From JABMQW01 sp964439935 (GTDB lineage Bacteria > Fidelibacterota > Marinisomatia > Marinisomatales > TCS56): a stretch of DNA of 64,000 bases. Positions 1 through 8,160 of this stretch are shown here, piece after piece (position 1 is the first letter of the stretch; every line of letters begins with the position of its first letter). The DNA lies in NCBI GenBank assembly GCA_964439935.1, contig CAYTPW010000018.1:1-64000 (forward strand), read 5' to 3'. The notes beneath the pieces are model-generated. The model was given only the letters and a program-made list of their open reading frames with translations. It did no database searches and was not told the origin of the DNA. The position numbers and the translations under genes were made by a program.

Positions 1-628
1 GTAAATGATGTTCGCCGGTTAATTTCCATGGGCGTGACTGAAAATCCACATCCAGAACCAGGACTTCCCGCAATGGACTGCCCAGTGATACGGCCACTCG
101 CGATACACCTTTTGTTCCCTGACCAAGGTTGCTCAGATTGGTCGGGCGGATAAATTGCCCTTCCAGCCTCTCATCTGCGATTACCAGGGGTATTGAGGTG
201 AATGTGTCACCGACCCAGTGGAAAGCATACAGCCAGGGTTTATTGAAATCGCTGCCATTGTATACAGATTCAAGTATACCGATCAGCTCCGGCGGTCCCT
301 GGTCATCCAGGTCAACAATCTTTACATCAGTGAAAACGCCTTTGCGGTCCGGCGGCGGTGAATAGCTCCAAATTAACTGGTGGTTCTGTGCTTTATCAAT
401 CTCCACATATTCCAGCCGGGTTCCGCCATCAGGAGTGCGCACAATAAGCAATAATTCACTCAGGCCGTCCTGGTCCAGATCATAGGTACCGTTCGTATGC
501 AGAACTGTTTTAGGTTCGGCCGCCAATAATAAGGGCAGAATTGCCATAATTATTAATAATTTATACGCCAGGCCGGTATAATGACTGACGGATATACTTC
601 TAGACATGAAATTGTGGGTTTTGTGCAT
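1..628 (-). CDS. Secreted FG-GAP/VCBS-like protein, C-terminus cut by window edge
   Basis: An open frame runs from a start near 628 (ATG) or 607 (in-frame ATG) to the window edge without a stop, about 200 residues. The N-terminus carries a hydrophobic export signal (YKLLIIMAILPLLLAA). It is followed by a calcium-loop-like stretch 'DLDQDGLSELLLIV' and a second 'VDLDDQGPPELIGI', which are typical of FG-GAP/VCBS beta-propeller repeats in secreted proteins. It is divergent from the outer-membrane gene at 853, so both probably use the 629-852 region for promoters. No enzymatic motif is visible in the part present. Secretion is well supported; any more specific role is unknown because the 3' part lies outside the window. 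Confidence 0.7.
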   Translation of the reverse strand, partial: MHKTHNFMSRSISVSHYTGLAYKLLIIMAILPLLLAAEPKTVLHTNGTYDLDQDGLSELLLIVRTPDGGTRLEYVEIDKAQNHQLIWSYSPPPDRKGVFTDVKIVDLDDQGPPELIGILESVYNGSDFNKPWLYAFHWVGDTFTSIPLVIADERLEGQFIRPTNLSNLGQGTKGVSRVAVSLGSPLREVLVLDVDFQSRPWKLTGEHHL

Positions 629-743
629 ATTAATATCGACTACGTTATTAAAAAGTTTGTTGTATCGATCTCCCTTTACCTCTTAAGCCAAGTAAATATA
701 GGGTAGTGCCCCTGAATAATACAAGTAAAAGCCCCGTATAGTA

Positions 744-793
744 AAATTGAAACACCAGAATTTAAAAAGGTTGTATTTTTACAGTTTCAATTT
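744..793. repeat. Perfect 10-bp inverted repeat in divergent intergenic region
   Basis: The arms AAATTGAAAC (744-753) and GTTTCAATTT (784-793) are exact reverse complements separated by 30 bp. They lie between two divergently transcribed envelope genes. The geometry suits a paired regulator binding site; a transcript hairpin is also possible. The function is inferred only from position. Confidence 0.4.
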
Positions 794-852
794 CCATTAA
801 GTTACAATAAATTGGCTTAGTTTCTTCACACGTTCAACAATGGAAGGGTTGC

Positions 853-1587
853 ATGAAAATCATATCGGTTTTTTTAATAATATTTTTAACGTTCGGAGTT
901 TGTCAGGAAGATTTATATCCTCTTGAGGACTATTCCGGCAGCGGAATTGGTTACAGCCCCATTTTCCTGAACCTGGATTATGCTTCCATCGGTGTACTAG
1001 ATAGCATGGGTAATCTTGGACTTGACCGGACTCAGTTCAGCGTTCCTTTTGTAATTCACGGTGGTGAGGGCTTTGCCCACATGGCCGGTAACTGGCGCTT
1101 GGGTGGATATGCCGGATTGGGCGTAAGTCGTATCAGCACTATGGACACAACCAGCGGAATCAACAAATCGGTGGAAGCCACCATGTCAATCATGATCGGT
1201 TCGGCGACCATTGAATATGGTATACCATTATTCCGGGATTTGGAAATATCTACCGGTGTTATGGTTGGTATCGGCCGCGTAAACCTGCTACTAAACCAAA
1301 GCCCCGGTTCGCCAAACTGGAGCGACCAGTTCAAAATCGTGTACGGTACGCCGATTACAGTTGCCCATTCTACGAGTATCTCCGGAGCATTTTTCAATAT
1401 GCAGCCCTATTTAACCCTTAAATGGCAAATTCTAACACGCGTAGGTCTGCGGATTAGTGTCGGGTATAATAAAGGTACGGTCGGCGCCGGCCGCTGGATC
1501 CTGAACGGCCGTGAACCAATCAGCAATGCACCCGAGTCGGCATTTCAAGGCATCGCTATCCGTACAATGCTGTACCTCGGATTGTAG
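853..1587 (+). CDS. Putative outer-membrane beta-barrel protein (hypothetical)
   Basis: A 244-residue protein with an N-terminal signal peptide (about residues 1-17, cleaved near GVC-QED). The remainder is rich in alternating hydrophobic/polar strands with many Gly and aromatic residues, and it ends in the short strand 'IAIRTMLYLGL'. This is typical of small outer-membrane barrels. A ribosome binding site (GGAAGGG) lies about 7 bp before the ATG. There is no recognised family motif. It is followed 46 bp later by an S41 protease and then the TonB-ExbBD genes, so an envelope role is likely, but the specific function is unknown. Confidence 0.6.
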   Translation: MKIISVFLIIFLTFGVCQEDLYPLEDYSGSGIGYSPIFLNLDYASIGVLDSMGNLGLDRTQFSVPFVIHGGEGFAHMAGNWRLGGYAGLGVSRISTMDTTSGINKSVEATMSIMIGSATIEYGIPLFRDLEISTGVMVGIGRVNLLLNQSPGSPNWSDQFKIVYGTPITVAHSTSISGAFFNMQPYLTLKWQILTRVGLRISVGYNKGTVGAGRWILNGREPISNAPESAFQGIAIRTMLYLGL

Positions 1588-1633
1588 CATATTCCGGTGA
1601 ACAAATCCTTAATAATAATTGTACAACAATAAT

Positions 1634-3256
1634 ATGAAACCAATCCCTAAGAGAATCTATAAAATTTTTATCGTGTTGCTCATCTTAGCCTTTTTCGCGG
1701 GACTTATACCAGTAACGCGGGTATTGTATTCAAGGGACAGATCAATTTATCAGACAATGAAAACCAATATGGCAGTTCTGAACCAGATTATCCGGATCGT
1801 CAATGAACTCTATTTTGAATCGGTGGACTGGGATGAAATCTGGGATGGTGCCTTCCACGGCTTAATGAATGAACTTGATCCCCATTCGGTATACATACCT
1901 TCAAAGGAACAGGAGGAAATTGCTGAACTTTTCAAAGGTAAATTCCAGGGCATTGGCATCGAATTTGATATTTTACACGGTTATATCACGGTAATTTCGC
2001 CGGTTTCCGGCAGCCCCTCCGAGCAGGTAGGTCTGCAATCTGGTGATCAAATTATTGAAATTGATGGTGAAGACGCCTATCAGATAACCCGGGAAGAAGT
2101 TTTTCGTAAACTGCGCGGTCCAAAAGGCAGTAGTGTAGAAGTTTCGATCAGGCGTCTGGGACTGGAAAAACCGTTTAAGGTCACTATTATTCGCGATGAC
2201 ATTCCTATTTACAGCATTCGGGCAGCCACCATGCTGGATAATACTACCGGCTATATCGTATTGGCCAGATTTTCGGCTACAACCATTGATGAACTGCGAA
2301 AAGCCGTCGCCAAGCTGGAAAATCAGGGTATGCAGCAATTAATCTTCGATTTACGCAATAATGGTGGTGGTTATCTGGAACAGGCGGCCGAAGTGGCTAA
2401 CCTGTTCATCGCCCGTCGCGATACTCTGGTATATACAGCCGGCAAACGCCGCGAAATGGAACAGGTTTTCATTGCCGATCCTTCCAAGGGTCGGGAAGAT
2501 TTCCCCTTAATTGTTCTGATTAATCGTGGTTCCGCCAGTGCCAGCGAAATCGTAGCCGGCGCCATCCAGGATCTGGATCGAGGACTCGTTGTTGGTGAAA
2601 CAAGCTTCGGAAAAGGTCTTGTGCAACGACAGTTAGCCCTTGATAATGGATCCGCATTGCGGGTCACAATTGCCCGTTACTACACACCCAGTGGCCGCCT
2701 TATTCAACGTCCCTATACAGAAGGTAATCTCCGCGATTATTACAGCGACCTGATGGATGTGGACCGTGAATCACAGATCGATTCTCTCCTGGATACCCGC
2801 CCCAAATATCAAACCCGGGCCAATCGCACCGTTTACGGTGGAGGCGGCATTACGCCAGATATGCATATACCGTGGCAACTGGAATTGAATTCATCCAACC
2901 GTGCCCTAGTCACGAGTGCCAGACGCCCGCTTTTCAATTGGGGTGCCCTCTTCCTCAGCCAGCACAAGGATGAGCTGGATGACTATCAACGTTTTCAAGT
3001 CGATTGGACTTTGTCTGATGATCAATTCAACACCTTCCTTGACTACCTGGAAGCGGAGGATATCGCTTATGATTCCCTGGCGGTTGAGGAGGATAAGGAT
3101 TATTTGAAAAACATGCTTAAAGCGGAGATCGCCGGCGCAAATTGGGGAAATGATGAGGAGTCGGGCATTCGACGGATTAATGATAATCAGGTTATGGGCG
3201 CACTGGAATATTTCGATGAAGCCGCCGCCTTCATTACCAATCCTCAACCCAATTAG
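1634..3256 (+). CDS. S41-family C-terminal processing peptidase (CtpA/Prc type) with PDZ domain
   Basis: Periplasmic serine protease of the Ctp/Prc/tail-specific family, which cuts proteins at or near the C-terminus. Seen: an N-terminal signal-anchor (IYKIFIVLLILAFFAGLI), a PDZ domain with the carboxylate-binding loop around 'GIGIEFDI' and 'SGDQIIEIDGEDAY', and the peptidase core. The Ser/Lys dyad is visible: the middle Ser of 'GSASASE' (residue 302 from the ATG) and the Lys of 'TSFGKGLVQ' exactly 25 residues later (327), the same spacing as in Prc and D1P. I chose the ATG at 1634; an in-frame TTG at 1619 would add five residues. About 540 residues is longer than minimal CtpA because of a C-terminal extension (about 420-540) of unknown role. 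It precedes the ExbB-TonB operon. Confidence 0.9.
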   Translation: MKPIPKRIYKIFIVLLILAFFAGLIPVTRVLYSRDRSIYQTMKTNMAVLNQIIRIVNELYFESVDWDEIWDGAFHGLMNELDPHSVYIPSKEQEEIAELFKGKFQGIGIEFDILHGYITVISPVSGSPSEQVGLQSGDQIIEIDGEDAYQITREEVFRKLRGPKGSSVEVSIRRLGLEKPFKVTIIRDDIPIYSIRAATMLDNTTGYIVLARFSATTIDELRKAVAKLENQGMQQLIFDLRNNGGGYLEQAAEVANLFIARRDTLVYTAGKRREMEQVFIADPSKGREDFPLIVLINRGSASASEIVAGAIQDLDRGLVVGETSFGKGLVQRQLALDNGSALRVTIARYYTPSGRLIQRPYTEGNLRDYYSDLMDVDRESQIDSLLDTRPKYQTRANRTVYGGGGITPDMHIPWQLELNSSNRALVTSARRPLFNWGALFLSQHKDELDDYQRFQVDWTLSDDQFNTFLDYLEAEDIAYDSLAVEEDKDYLKNMLKAEIAGANWGNDEESGIRRINDNQVMGALEYFDEAAAFITNPQPN

Positions 3257-3278
3257 TTTCTGACGGCAACAAGCTTTG

Positions 3279-3308
3279 TTGACAAGTCTTTTCTTTTCGT
3301 AATAACTT
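3279..3308 (+). promoter_or_regulatory. Sigma-70-like promoter of the exbB-exbD-exbD-tonB operon
   Basis: TTGACA at 3279-3284 and TAACTT at 3303-3308 are separated by 18 bp, which predicts transcription starting near 3315, just upstream of the GGAGG and ATG of exbB. The same 18-bp layout recurs at three other operons in this window. Confidence 0.5.
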
Positions 3309-3342
3309 CTATTCTTGGAATTGTAACCATACGGAGGATTAA

Positions 3343-3963
3343 ATGGTAGATTACTTCACACAGGGTGGTGCTTTTATGTACCCGATTCTCGGGTTCTTCA
3401 TCTTCGGGCTGGCCTTTGCGTTCGAAAGGTTGTTTACACTCACAATGTCATCGATAAATACGAAAAAATTTCTCAAGGAAATCAATGAGACTCTGGATAC
3501 CGGAGGAGTGGACGAAGCCTTGGAGTTGTGTAACAATACCCGTGGCCCCGTCGCTGAAATTTTTCATGCCGGCCTGTCCCGCGTTAGTCGTGGTATCGAC
3601 GAGGTTGAAAAAGCCATTCAGAACGCCGGTTCCCTTGAAATGGCTTTTCTGGAAAAAAATATGATTTGGCTGAATGCCGTGATCACTGTGGCCCCGATGC
3701 TTGGTTTCACTGGTACTGTTGTCGGTATGATTAAAGCTTTTGACGACATTAAAAAAATGAACAATATTTCACCGGCAGTTGTCGCTGATGGTATTTCAAT
3801 AGCCCTTTTAACCACCGCCTTTGGTCTGGTTGTCGCCATTATCATACAATTCTTCCAGAATTTCTTCGTATCACGAATCGATAAACTAGTGCTGGACATG
3901 GAAGAAAATTCGGTCCTGTTAATTGACCGGCTGGTTGAAATCGAAAGCAAAAAGAATAAGTAA
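3343..3963 (+). CDS. exbB: ExbB/TolQ/MotA-type proton channel subunit
   Basis: Inner-membrane ExbB-like subunit of a proton-driven energy-transduction complex that works with ExbD and TonB on outer-membrane receptors. At 206 residues it has the typical three-helix layout: helix 1 near residues 8-30, a cytoplasmic region (about 31-105), then two helices around 'WLNAVITVAPMLGFTGTVVGMI' and 'GISIALLTTAFGLVVAIII', the conserved pore segments of the MotA/TolQ/ExbB family. A GGAGG ribosome site precedes the ATG. It is the first gene of a four-gene operon (exbB, two exbD, tonB). It could in principle serve a TolQ role, but the terminal tonB gene favours ExbB. Confidence 0.93.
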   Translation: MVDYFTQGGAFMYPILGFFIFGLAFAFERLFTLTMSSINTKKFLKEINETLDTGGVDEALELCNNTRGPVAEIFHAGLSRVSRGIDEVEKAIQNAGSLEMAFLEKNMIWLNAVITVAPMLGFTGTVVGMIKAFDDIKKMNNISPAVVADGISIALLTTAFGLVVAIIIQFFQNFFVSRIDKLVLDMEENSVLLIDRLVEIESKKNK

Positions 3964-3968
3964 GCAGC

Positions 3969-4361
3969 ATGCTTAAAAAACGCCGGTTTCAGAGGGGGCG
4001 GATCCCCACCTCGTCAATGGCCGATATCGCATTCCTGCTGCTTATTTTCTTTTTAGTTACCACGACAATTGACATGGATAAGGGACTGGGAATCATTTTA
4101 CCCGCTGAAGGCGAAACCTTCGAAATGCATAAAAGCAATATCCTTAACTGCTTGATCAATTCATCAGGGAAAGTTTTATTGGGCGATGAACCGGTGGAAG
4201 TCAAGAATATCAGCCGGTTGGTTAAGGAAAAAATGCTGGAAAATGAAAACCTGATTGTATCGGTTAAATCCCATGAGAAGACCCGTTATCAGGACTATAT
4301 CCGTGTAATTGATCAGTTGAAGATAGCACAGGCTAAAATATCCATTGCGGAGACCGGTTAA
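3969..4361 (+). CDS. exbD: ExbD/TolR biopolymer transport protein, copy 1
   Basis: A single-pass inner-membrane partner of ExbB. The helix 'MADIAFLLLIFFLVTT' carries the conserved proton-carrying Asp (residue 19), followed by a periplasmic domain of about 95 residues. It lies 5 bp after exbB, and its stop overlaps the ATG of the second exbD by one base (TAATG), suggesting translational coupling. Having two different ExbD proteins next to one ExbB is common in Bacteroidota-like genomes, where heteromeric pairs are thought to form. Confidence 0.9.
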   Translation: MLKKRRFQRGRIPTSSMADIAFLLLIFFLVTTTIDMDKGLGIILPAEGETFEMHKSNILNCLINSSGKVLLGDEPVEVKNISRLVKEKMLENENLIVSVKSHEKTRYQDYIRVIDQLKIAQAKISIAETG

Positions 4362-4771
4362 TGAAATTTAAAAAGAAAACCGAAATTTCAAGCGAAATAC
4401 CCACCGCTTCAATGCCGGATATTATTTTCATGCTGTTGATCTTCTTCATGGTAACAACTGTGTTGCGCACCGAAGATGGACTGCGGATCAATCTACCCAG
4501 TGCTAAAAAGATCGCCCAGTTGAAATCGAAATTACATACCTCGCATATCTGGGTTTCCAAAGATGGTTTGATATCGATCCAAGATAAAAGTCATAAAGTT
4601 GAGGAAGTCCGCTGGACAATCTACAACAAACGAAAAGTTGATGCCCAGTTGACGATTTCATTAAAAGCTGACGAGGCAGCGCGGATGGGATTGATTTCCT
4701 CTGTTCAGAATGAGCTTCGGAAAGCTGACGCACTTAGATTAAATTATTCAACCCTGACAGCAGTGGATTAA
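4361..4771 (+). CDS. exbD: ExbD/TolR biopolymer transport protein, copy 2
   Basis: The second ExbD paralogue, 136 residues. The transmembrane helix 'MPDIIFMLLIFFMVTT' retains the functional Asp (residue 20), so it is probably an active channel subunit and not a decoy. The periplasmic part is clearly different from copy 1, suggesting division of labour between the copies. It overlaps the upstream exbD by one base and is followed within 4 bp by tonB. Confidence 0.9.
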   Translation: MKFKKKTEISSEIPTASMPDIIFMLLIFFMVTTVLRTEDGLRINLPSAKKIAQLKSKLHTSHIWVSKDGLISIQDKSHKVEEVRWTIYNKRKVDAQLTISLKADEAARMGLISSVQNELRKADALRLNYSTLTAVD

Positions 4772-4774
4772 CTT

Positions 4775-5419
4775 GTGTTATTACGCGGCGAAACATCAGC
4801 TTCCTTAAAATACAAATATCCAGTCATAATACGTCTAACCACTTTTCTGGGTATTGCGGTTATAACATTTGGTTTTCTGGTCTTTCCACGTTTTATACGC
4901 GAAGCTCTCATCGTACAGGAATATGTCCATGACGTGGAAATTGAGCAGATCGAACAAACCCAGCAATTTGATCGACCACCACCCCCGGCCCGGCCATCGG
5001 TGCCAATCGCCTCCGAAAGCGAGGATATTGCTGAGGATGTCGTGATGGAAGATTTTGAATTCGATGATTTCACAGCCTGGGATGCCCCGCCACCCCCGCC
5101 GGAAGGACCGCGGGTAAAATTCATTCCATATGATGATCCTCCAGAGCCAATCGGTGGTTATGCAGCCATCCAGCGCAATGTGGAATACCCCGAGATTGCT
5201 CAGGAAGCGGGTATCGAAGGTACGGTAATTGTCCAGGCTTTTATCGATAAAGGCGGCAAGGTGACCGATACAGTAATTCTGAAAGGAATACCCAACACAG
5301 GACTCGATGAGGCGGCCATGGCAGCAATTCGAAAAACGCGTTTTAGACCCGCCAAGCAGCGGGACCGGGCCGTTGGTGTATGGATTTCAATTCCAGTTAA
5401 TTTTAAACTGCGAAATTAA
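4775..5419 (+). CDS. tonB: TonB-family energy transducer
   Basis: TonB couples the ExbBD motor to outer-membrane receptors. Seen in order: a short cytoplasmic N-terminus, one transmembrane helix (about residues 12-33), an acidic/proline-rich spacer with two proline clusters (PPPPARPSVP and APPPPPEGP), and a C-terminal TonB domain (about 125-214) with the hallmark 'EYPEIAQEAGIEGTVIVQ' and 'RFRPAKQRD'. The start is GTG at 4775, four bases after the exbD stop. At 214 residues it is a standard short TonB. A strong terminator follows at 5440, so this is the last gene of the operon. Confidence 0.92.
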   Translation: MLLRGETSASLKYKYPVIIRLTTFLGIAVITFGFLVFPRFIREALIVQEYVHDVEIEQIEQTQQFDRPPPPARPSVPIASESEDIAEDVVMEDFEFDDFTAWDAPPPPPEGPRVKFIPYDDPPEPIGGYAAIQRNVEYPEIAQEAGIEGTVIVQAFIDKGGKVTDTVILKGIPNTGLDEAAMAAIRKTRFRPAKQRDRAVGVWISIPVNFKLRN

Positions 5420-5439
5420 TTTAGTTTTAAGTAATAAAT

Positions 5440-5469
5440 AAAAAAGGGCGATTTCCATCGCCCTTTTTT
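5440..5469. terminator. Bidirectional intrinsic terminator between tonB and sdhB
   Basis: The stem GGGCGAT (5446-5452) pairs with ATCGCCC (5457-5463) around a TTCC loop. It is flanked by A6 on the left and T6 on the right, so it can terminate both the tonB operon (plus) and the sdhCAB operon (minus). Confidence 0.9.
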
Positions 5470-5486
5470 CATACTAGAGATCCCCT

Positions 5487-6215
5487 CTAATATTTGACTG
5501 CCATACCACTGACCTTGCGTCGAATATAGGCAAAGACCTCCAATAACGGCAGATCCTTGGGGCAGACGTCATCACAGGCCATCATCCCGATACAGCCAAA
5601 GATTCCTTCATCGGTGGATACTAATTCAAACCACTCCTGATCACCACGCTCATCCCTGGGATCAAACAGGAATCGTCCAACGCGGTTGAGTCCAGCGGCG
5701 CCAATAAACTCAGGATAAACCTGCGCTGTGGCACACCCAGCGATACAACAGCCACATTCAATACAGCGCTCGGATTCATAGATTTTTATAGCGGTTTCAT
5801 TATCCATCCGTTCTTCTTGGGCGCCAGGATTGAATTCCTTCTGAGTGTGAATCCAGGATTCAAGCCGCTCCCCCATATCCCTGAACCAGATCCCCGTATC
5901 AACCGAGAGGTCACCCAACAACTTAAAAAATGGCAGGGGAAATAATTCGATCGTATCCGGCAGATCGGCTGTCAGGGTACGACAGGCCAGGGTGGGGCGG
6001 CCATTGATCATCATGGCACAGGAACCACAGATCCCCGCCCGGCAGACAAAATCAAACATCAGATCCGGGGCCTGCTGCTCACGAAGCATATTTAAAGCCG
6101 AGAACACATTCAGGCGCGGTATTTCTTCCAACTGATAGCCTTCCACATGGGGCTGATCATTGTACTTGGTCGGGTTGTAGCGTAATATTTTAAAAGTTAA
6201 CGTGCGTCCCATCAT
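5487..6215 (-). CDS. sdhB: Succinate dehydrogenase/fumarate reductase iron-sulfur subunit
   Basis: The electron-transfer subunit that carries electrons between the flavoprotein and the quinone site. Visible cluster ligands: an N-terminal plant-ferredoxin [2Fe-2S] set (C58, C63, C66, C78 in 'CRAGICGSC...C'), a [4Fe-4S] set 'CIECGCCIAGC' (151-161), and later Cys at 208, 214 and 218 followed by Pro for the remaining clusters. The 242-residue length is normal. The ATG lies two bases after the sdhA stop, and its ribosome site (AAAGGAG) is inside the sdhA 3' end, so the two are translationally coupled. The C-A-B gene order matches the Wolinella fumarate reductase operon. Confidence 0.95.
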   Translation of the reverse strand: MMGRTLTFKILRYNPTKYNDQPHVEGYQLEEIPRLNVFSALNMLREQQAPDLMFDFVCRAGICGSCAMMINGRPTLACRTLTADLPDTIELFPLPFFKLLGDLSVDTGIWFRDMGERLESWIHTQKEFNPGAQEERMDNETAIKIYESERCIECGCCIAGCATAQVYPEFIGAAGLNRVGRFLFDPRDERGDQEWFELVSTDEGIFGCIGMMACDDVCPKDLPLLEVFAYIRRKVSGMAVKY

Positions 6216-6216
6216 G

Positions 6217-8160
6217 CTACTCCTTTCCTGCCAGTTCTTCGCGCCAGGCTTCCTTCGGTAGCTTGCTACCGGTTGGTTCGGACGGCTGCAGCCGTCCCAT
6301 GGCGGTCTGGGTGGAATCCACTTTCCGGTTATACTTCTCGATCGAAACTTCCATATTAATCATCTGGCCACCACCATACCCACGGTCTCCGGGGGGCAGG
6401 TCCAGCAGACCAACCGGTTCGTATTCAAACTGCGGATCAGCTTCGGTTTCCGGCCAGCGCACCAGGGTGCGATTCAGCCAATTGGCATCATCCCGGGCCG
6501 GATAATCTTCACGGTAATGAGCACCACGGGATTCGGTGCGATCCAGAGCACCCTTGGCAATTACATAAGCCTGCTTGGCCATGCCTTCGATCCGCAGCGC
6601 CAGCGACAATTCCGGATTCATCCCGGGAGCTGAAGTACGTACTTTAACGCTCCGGGTGCGGTTAACGACCTTTTTTAATTCATCGACCGCGGTTTTTAAT
6701 CCTTCGCCAGTACGGAAAATATGAACATATTTTGTCAGCAACCGGCCTATTTCATCCCGCAACTGATAAACATTCTCCTTGCCGTCACCATTCAACAAAC
6801 GAGCTATTTTCTCCTGTTCCAGTGCAACAGCCTCTTCAGCCAGTTTCGCTTCTAAATGTAATTCTGCTTGCTTGGTATAGCTGGCTACGTGTTTTCCTAC
6901 AAACATGCCCGCCACAACTGTTTCCGCCAGGGAATTACCGCCTAATCGGTTAAAGCCATGCATATCCCAGCAGGCCACTTCACCCAGAGCGAACAAGCCC
7001 TGTAAATTATAGGCGTGGCCATCTTTATTAACGCGGATACCACCCATCGAATAATGTTGGGTCGGTCGCACCGGAACCAGCTCGGTTATGGGGTTAACAC
7101 CGATGAAGTACATGCAGATATCATAAACTTCTCTTAGCTTGGTAGTAAGATGTTTCTCCCCCAGATGCCGCAGGTCAAGCCATAGATGCTCTCCAAAGTC
7201 TGACGGAACGCCCTTACCTTTCAGTATATGCTCCTTCATACGGCGGGAGACCACATCCCTGGATGCCAGCTCCATTTTTTCTGGTTCATAATCAGGCATA
7301 AAGCGATATTCATCCACATCCAGCAACAGGCCACCATCACCCCGGCAGCCTTCCGTAACCAGGATGTCAGTCGGAACAATACCGGTAGGATGGACCTGAA
7401 CCGCTTCCATATTACCCAGTGGTACAACACCGGTTTGCAGTGCCAGCCAAGAGCCGGTACCTTCATTGATAACAGCGTTGGTGGATTCACCATAGATACG
7501 CCCGTAGCCACCGGTGGCTATCACTGTCGCCTTGGCTATGTAAGCCCGGATTTCACCATCCCGCAAGGAACGGACAACCACCCCGATACACTGGCCATCA
7601 CGATGGATCAGGCGCAGGGCTTCCATCCGATCATGGACCGCTATCCCTAATTGGAGTACCATATTATCCATTGTATATAAAACGGTATGGCCCGTACCAT
7701 CCGCCGTATAACAGGTCCGCCATTTAGCCGTGCCACCAAAAGCCCGAGCCGTGATCAAGCCTTCATTGGCACGATCCTCTTCAATTATTGCTTTTTTACC
7801 TTTAATAAAAACCTGTTGCTTCCCGCTTTGTACCCGATTCCAAGGCACTCCGAAATGAGCCATTTCGCGCATGGCAATCGGAGCATTATCGGCGAAAATA
7901 CGGGCTACTTCCTGATCACAACCCCAATCAGAACCTTTCACCGTATCCAACCAGTGCACGGTTGGGTTGTCGCCTTTGCCCATCACGGAATTTGCCAGAG
8001 ACGCCTGCATCCCGCCCTGAGCGGCGGATGAATGGCTGCGCCGAGGCGGAACCAACGACAAAATCAAAACATCCAATCCTTCCTTCGCACAGGCAATCGC
8101 CGTGCGCTCACCGGCCAAGCCGGCACCGATCACTAAAACATCACTGGTGATAATTTTCAT
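6217..8160 (-). CDS. sdhA: Succinate dehydrogenase/fumarate reductase flavoprotein subunit
   Basis: The catalytic subunit that interconverts succinate and fumarate. Seen: the N-terminal dinucleotide fold 'DVLVIGAGLAGERTAI', the covalent-FAD His in 'SHSSAAQGGM' (His43 from my start, the same number as in Wolinella FrdA), the substrate-site segments 'QVHPTGIVP' and 'TEGCRGDGG', and 'HGFNRLGGNSLAE' near the C-terminal FAD region. I start it at the ATG at 8160, which overlaps the sdhC stop as ATGA and has GGAGG about 8 bp upstream. A longer in-frame version starting at 8289 would add 43 implausible residues lying inside sdhC. The protein is then 647 residues, normal for the family. The direction in vivo (succinate oxidation or fumarate respiration) cannot be read from the sequence. 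Confidence 0.95.
   Translation of the reverse strand: MKIITSDVLVIGAGLAGERTAIACAKEGLDVLILSLVPPRRSHSSAAQGGMQASLANSVMGKGDNPTVHWLDTVKGSDWGCDQEVARIFADNAPIAMREMAHFGVPWNRVQSGKQQVFIKGKKAIIEEDRANEGLITARAFGGTAKWRTCYTADGTGHTVLYTMDNMVLQLGIAVHDRMEALRLIHRDGQCIGVVVRSLRDGEIRAYIAKATVIATGGYGRIYGESTNAVINEGTGSWLALQTGVVPLGNMEAVQVHPTGIVPTDILVTEGCRGDGGLLLDVDEYRFMPDYEPEKMELASRDVVSRRMKEHILKGKGVPSDFGEHLWLDLRHLGEKHLTTKLREVYDICMYFIGVNPITELVPVRPTQHYSMGGIRVNKDGHAYNLQGLFALGEVACWDMHGFNRLGGNSLAETVVAGMFVGKHVASYTKQAELHLEAKLAEEAVALEQEKIARLLNGDGKENVYQLRDEIGRLLTKYVHIFRTGEGLKTAVDELKKVVNRTRSVKVRTSAPGMNPELSLALRIEGMAKQAYVIAKGALDRTESRGAHYREDYPARDDANWLNRTLVRWPETEADPQFEYEPVGLLDLPPGDRGYGGGQMINMEVSIEKYNRKVDSTQTAMGRLQPSEPTGSKLPKEAWREELAGKE

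Noticed and set aside
129..365. Plus-strand open frame near the left edge
   Set aside because: It lies antisense to the minus-strand secreted-protein gene, which has a signal peptide and calcium-loop motifs.
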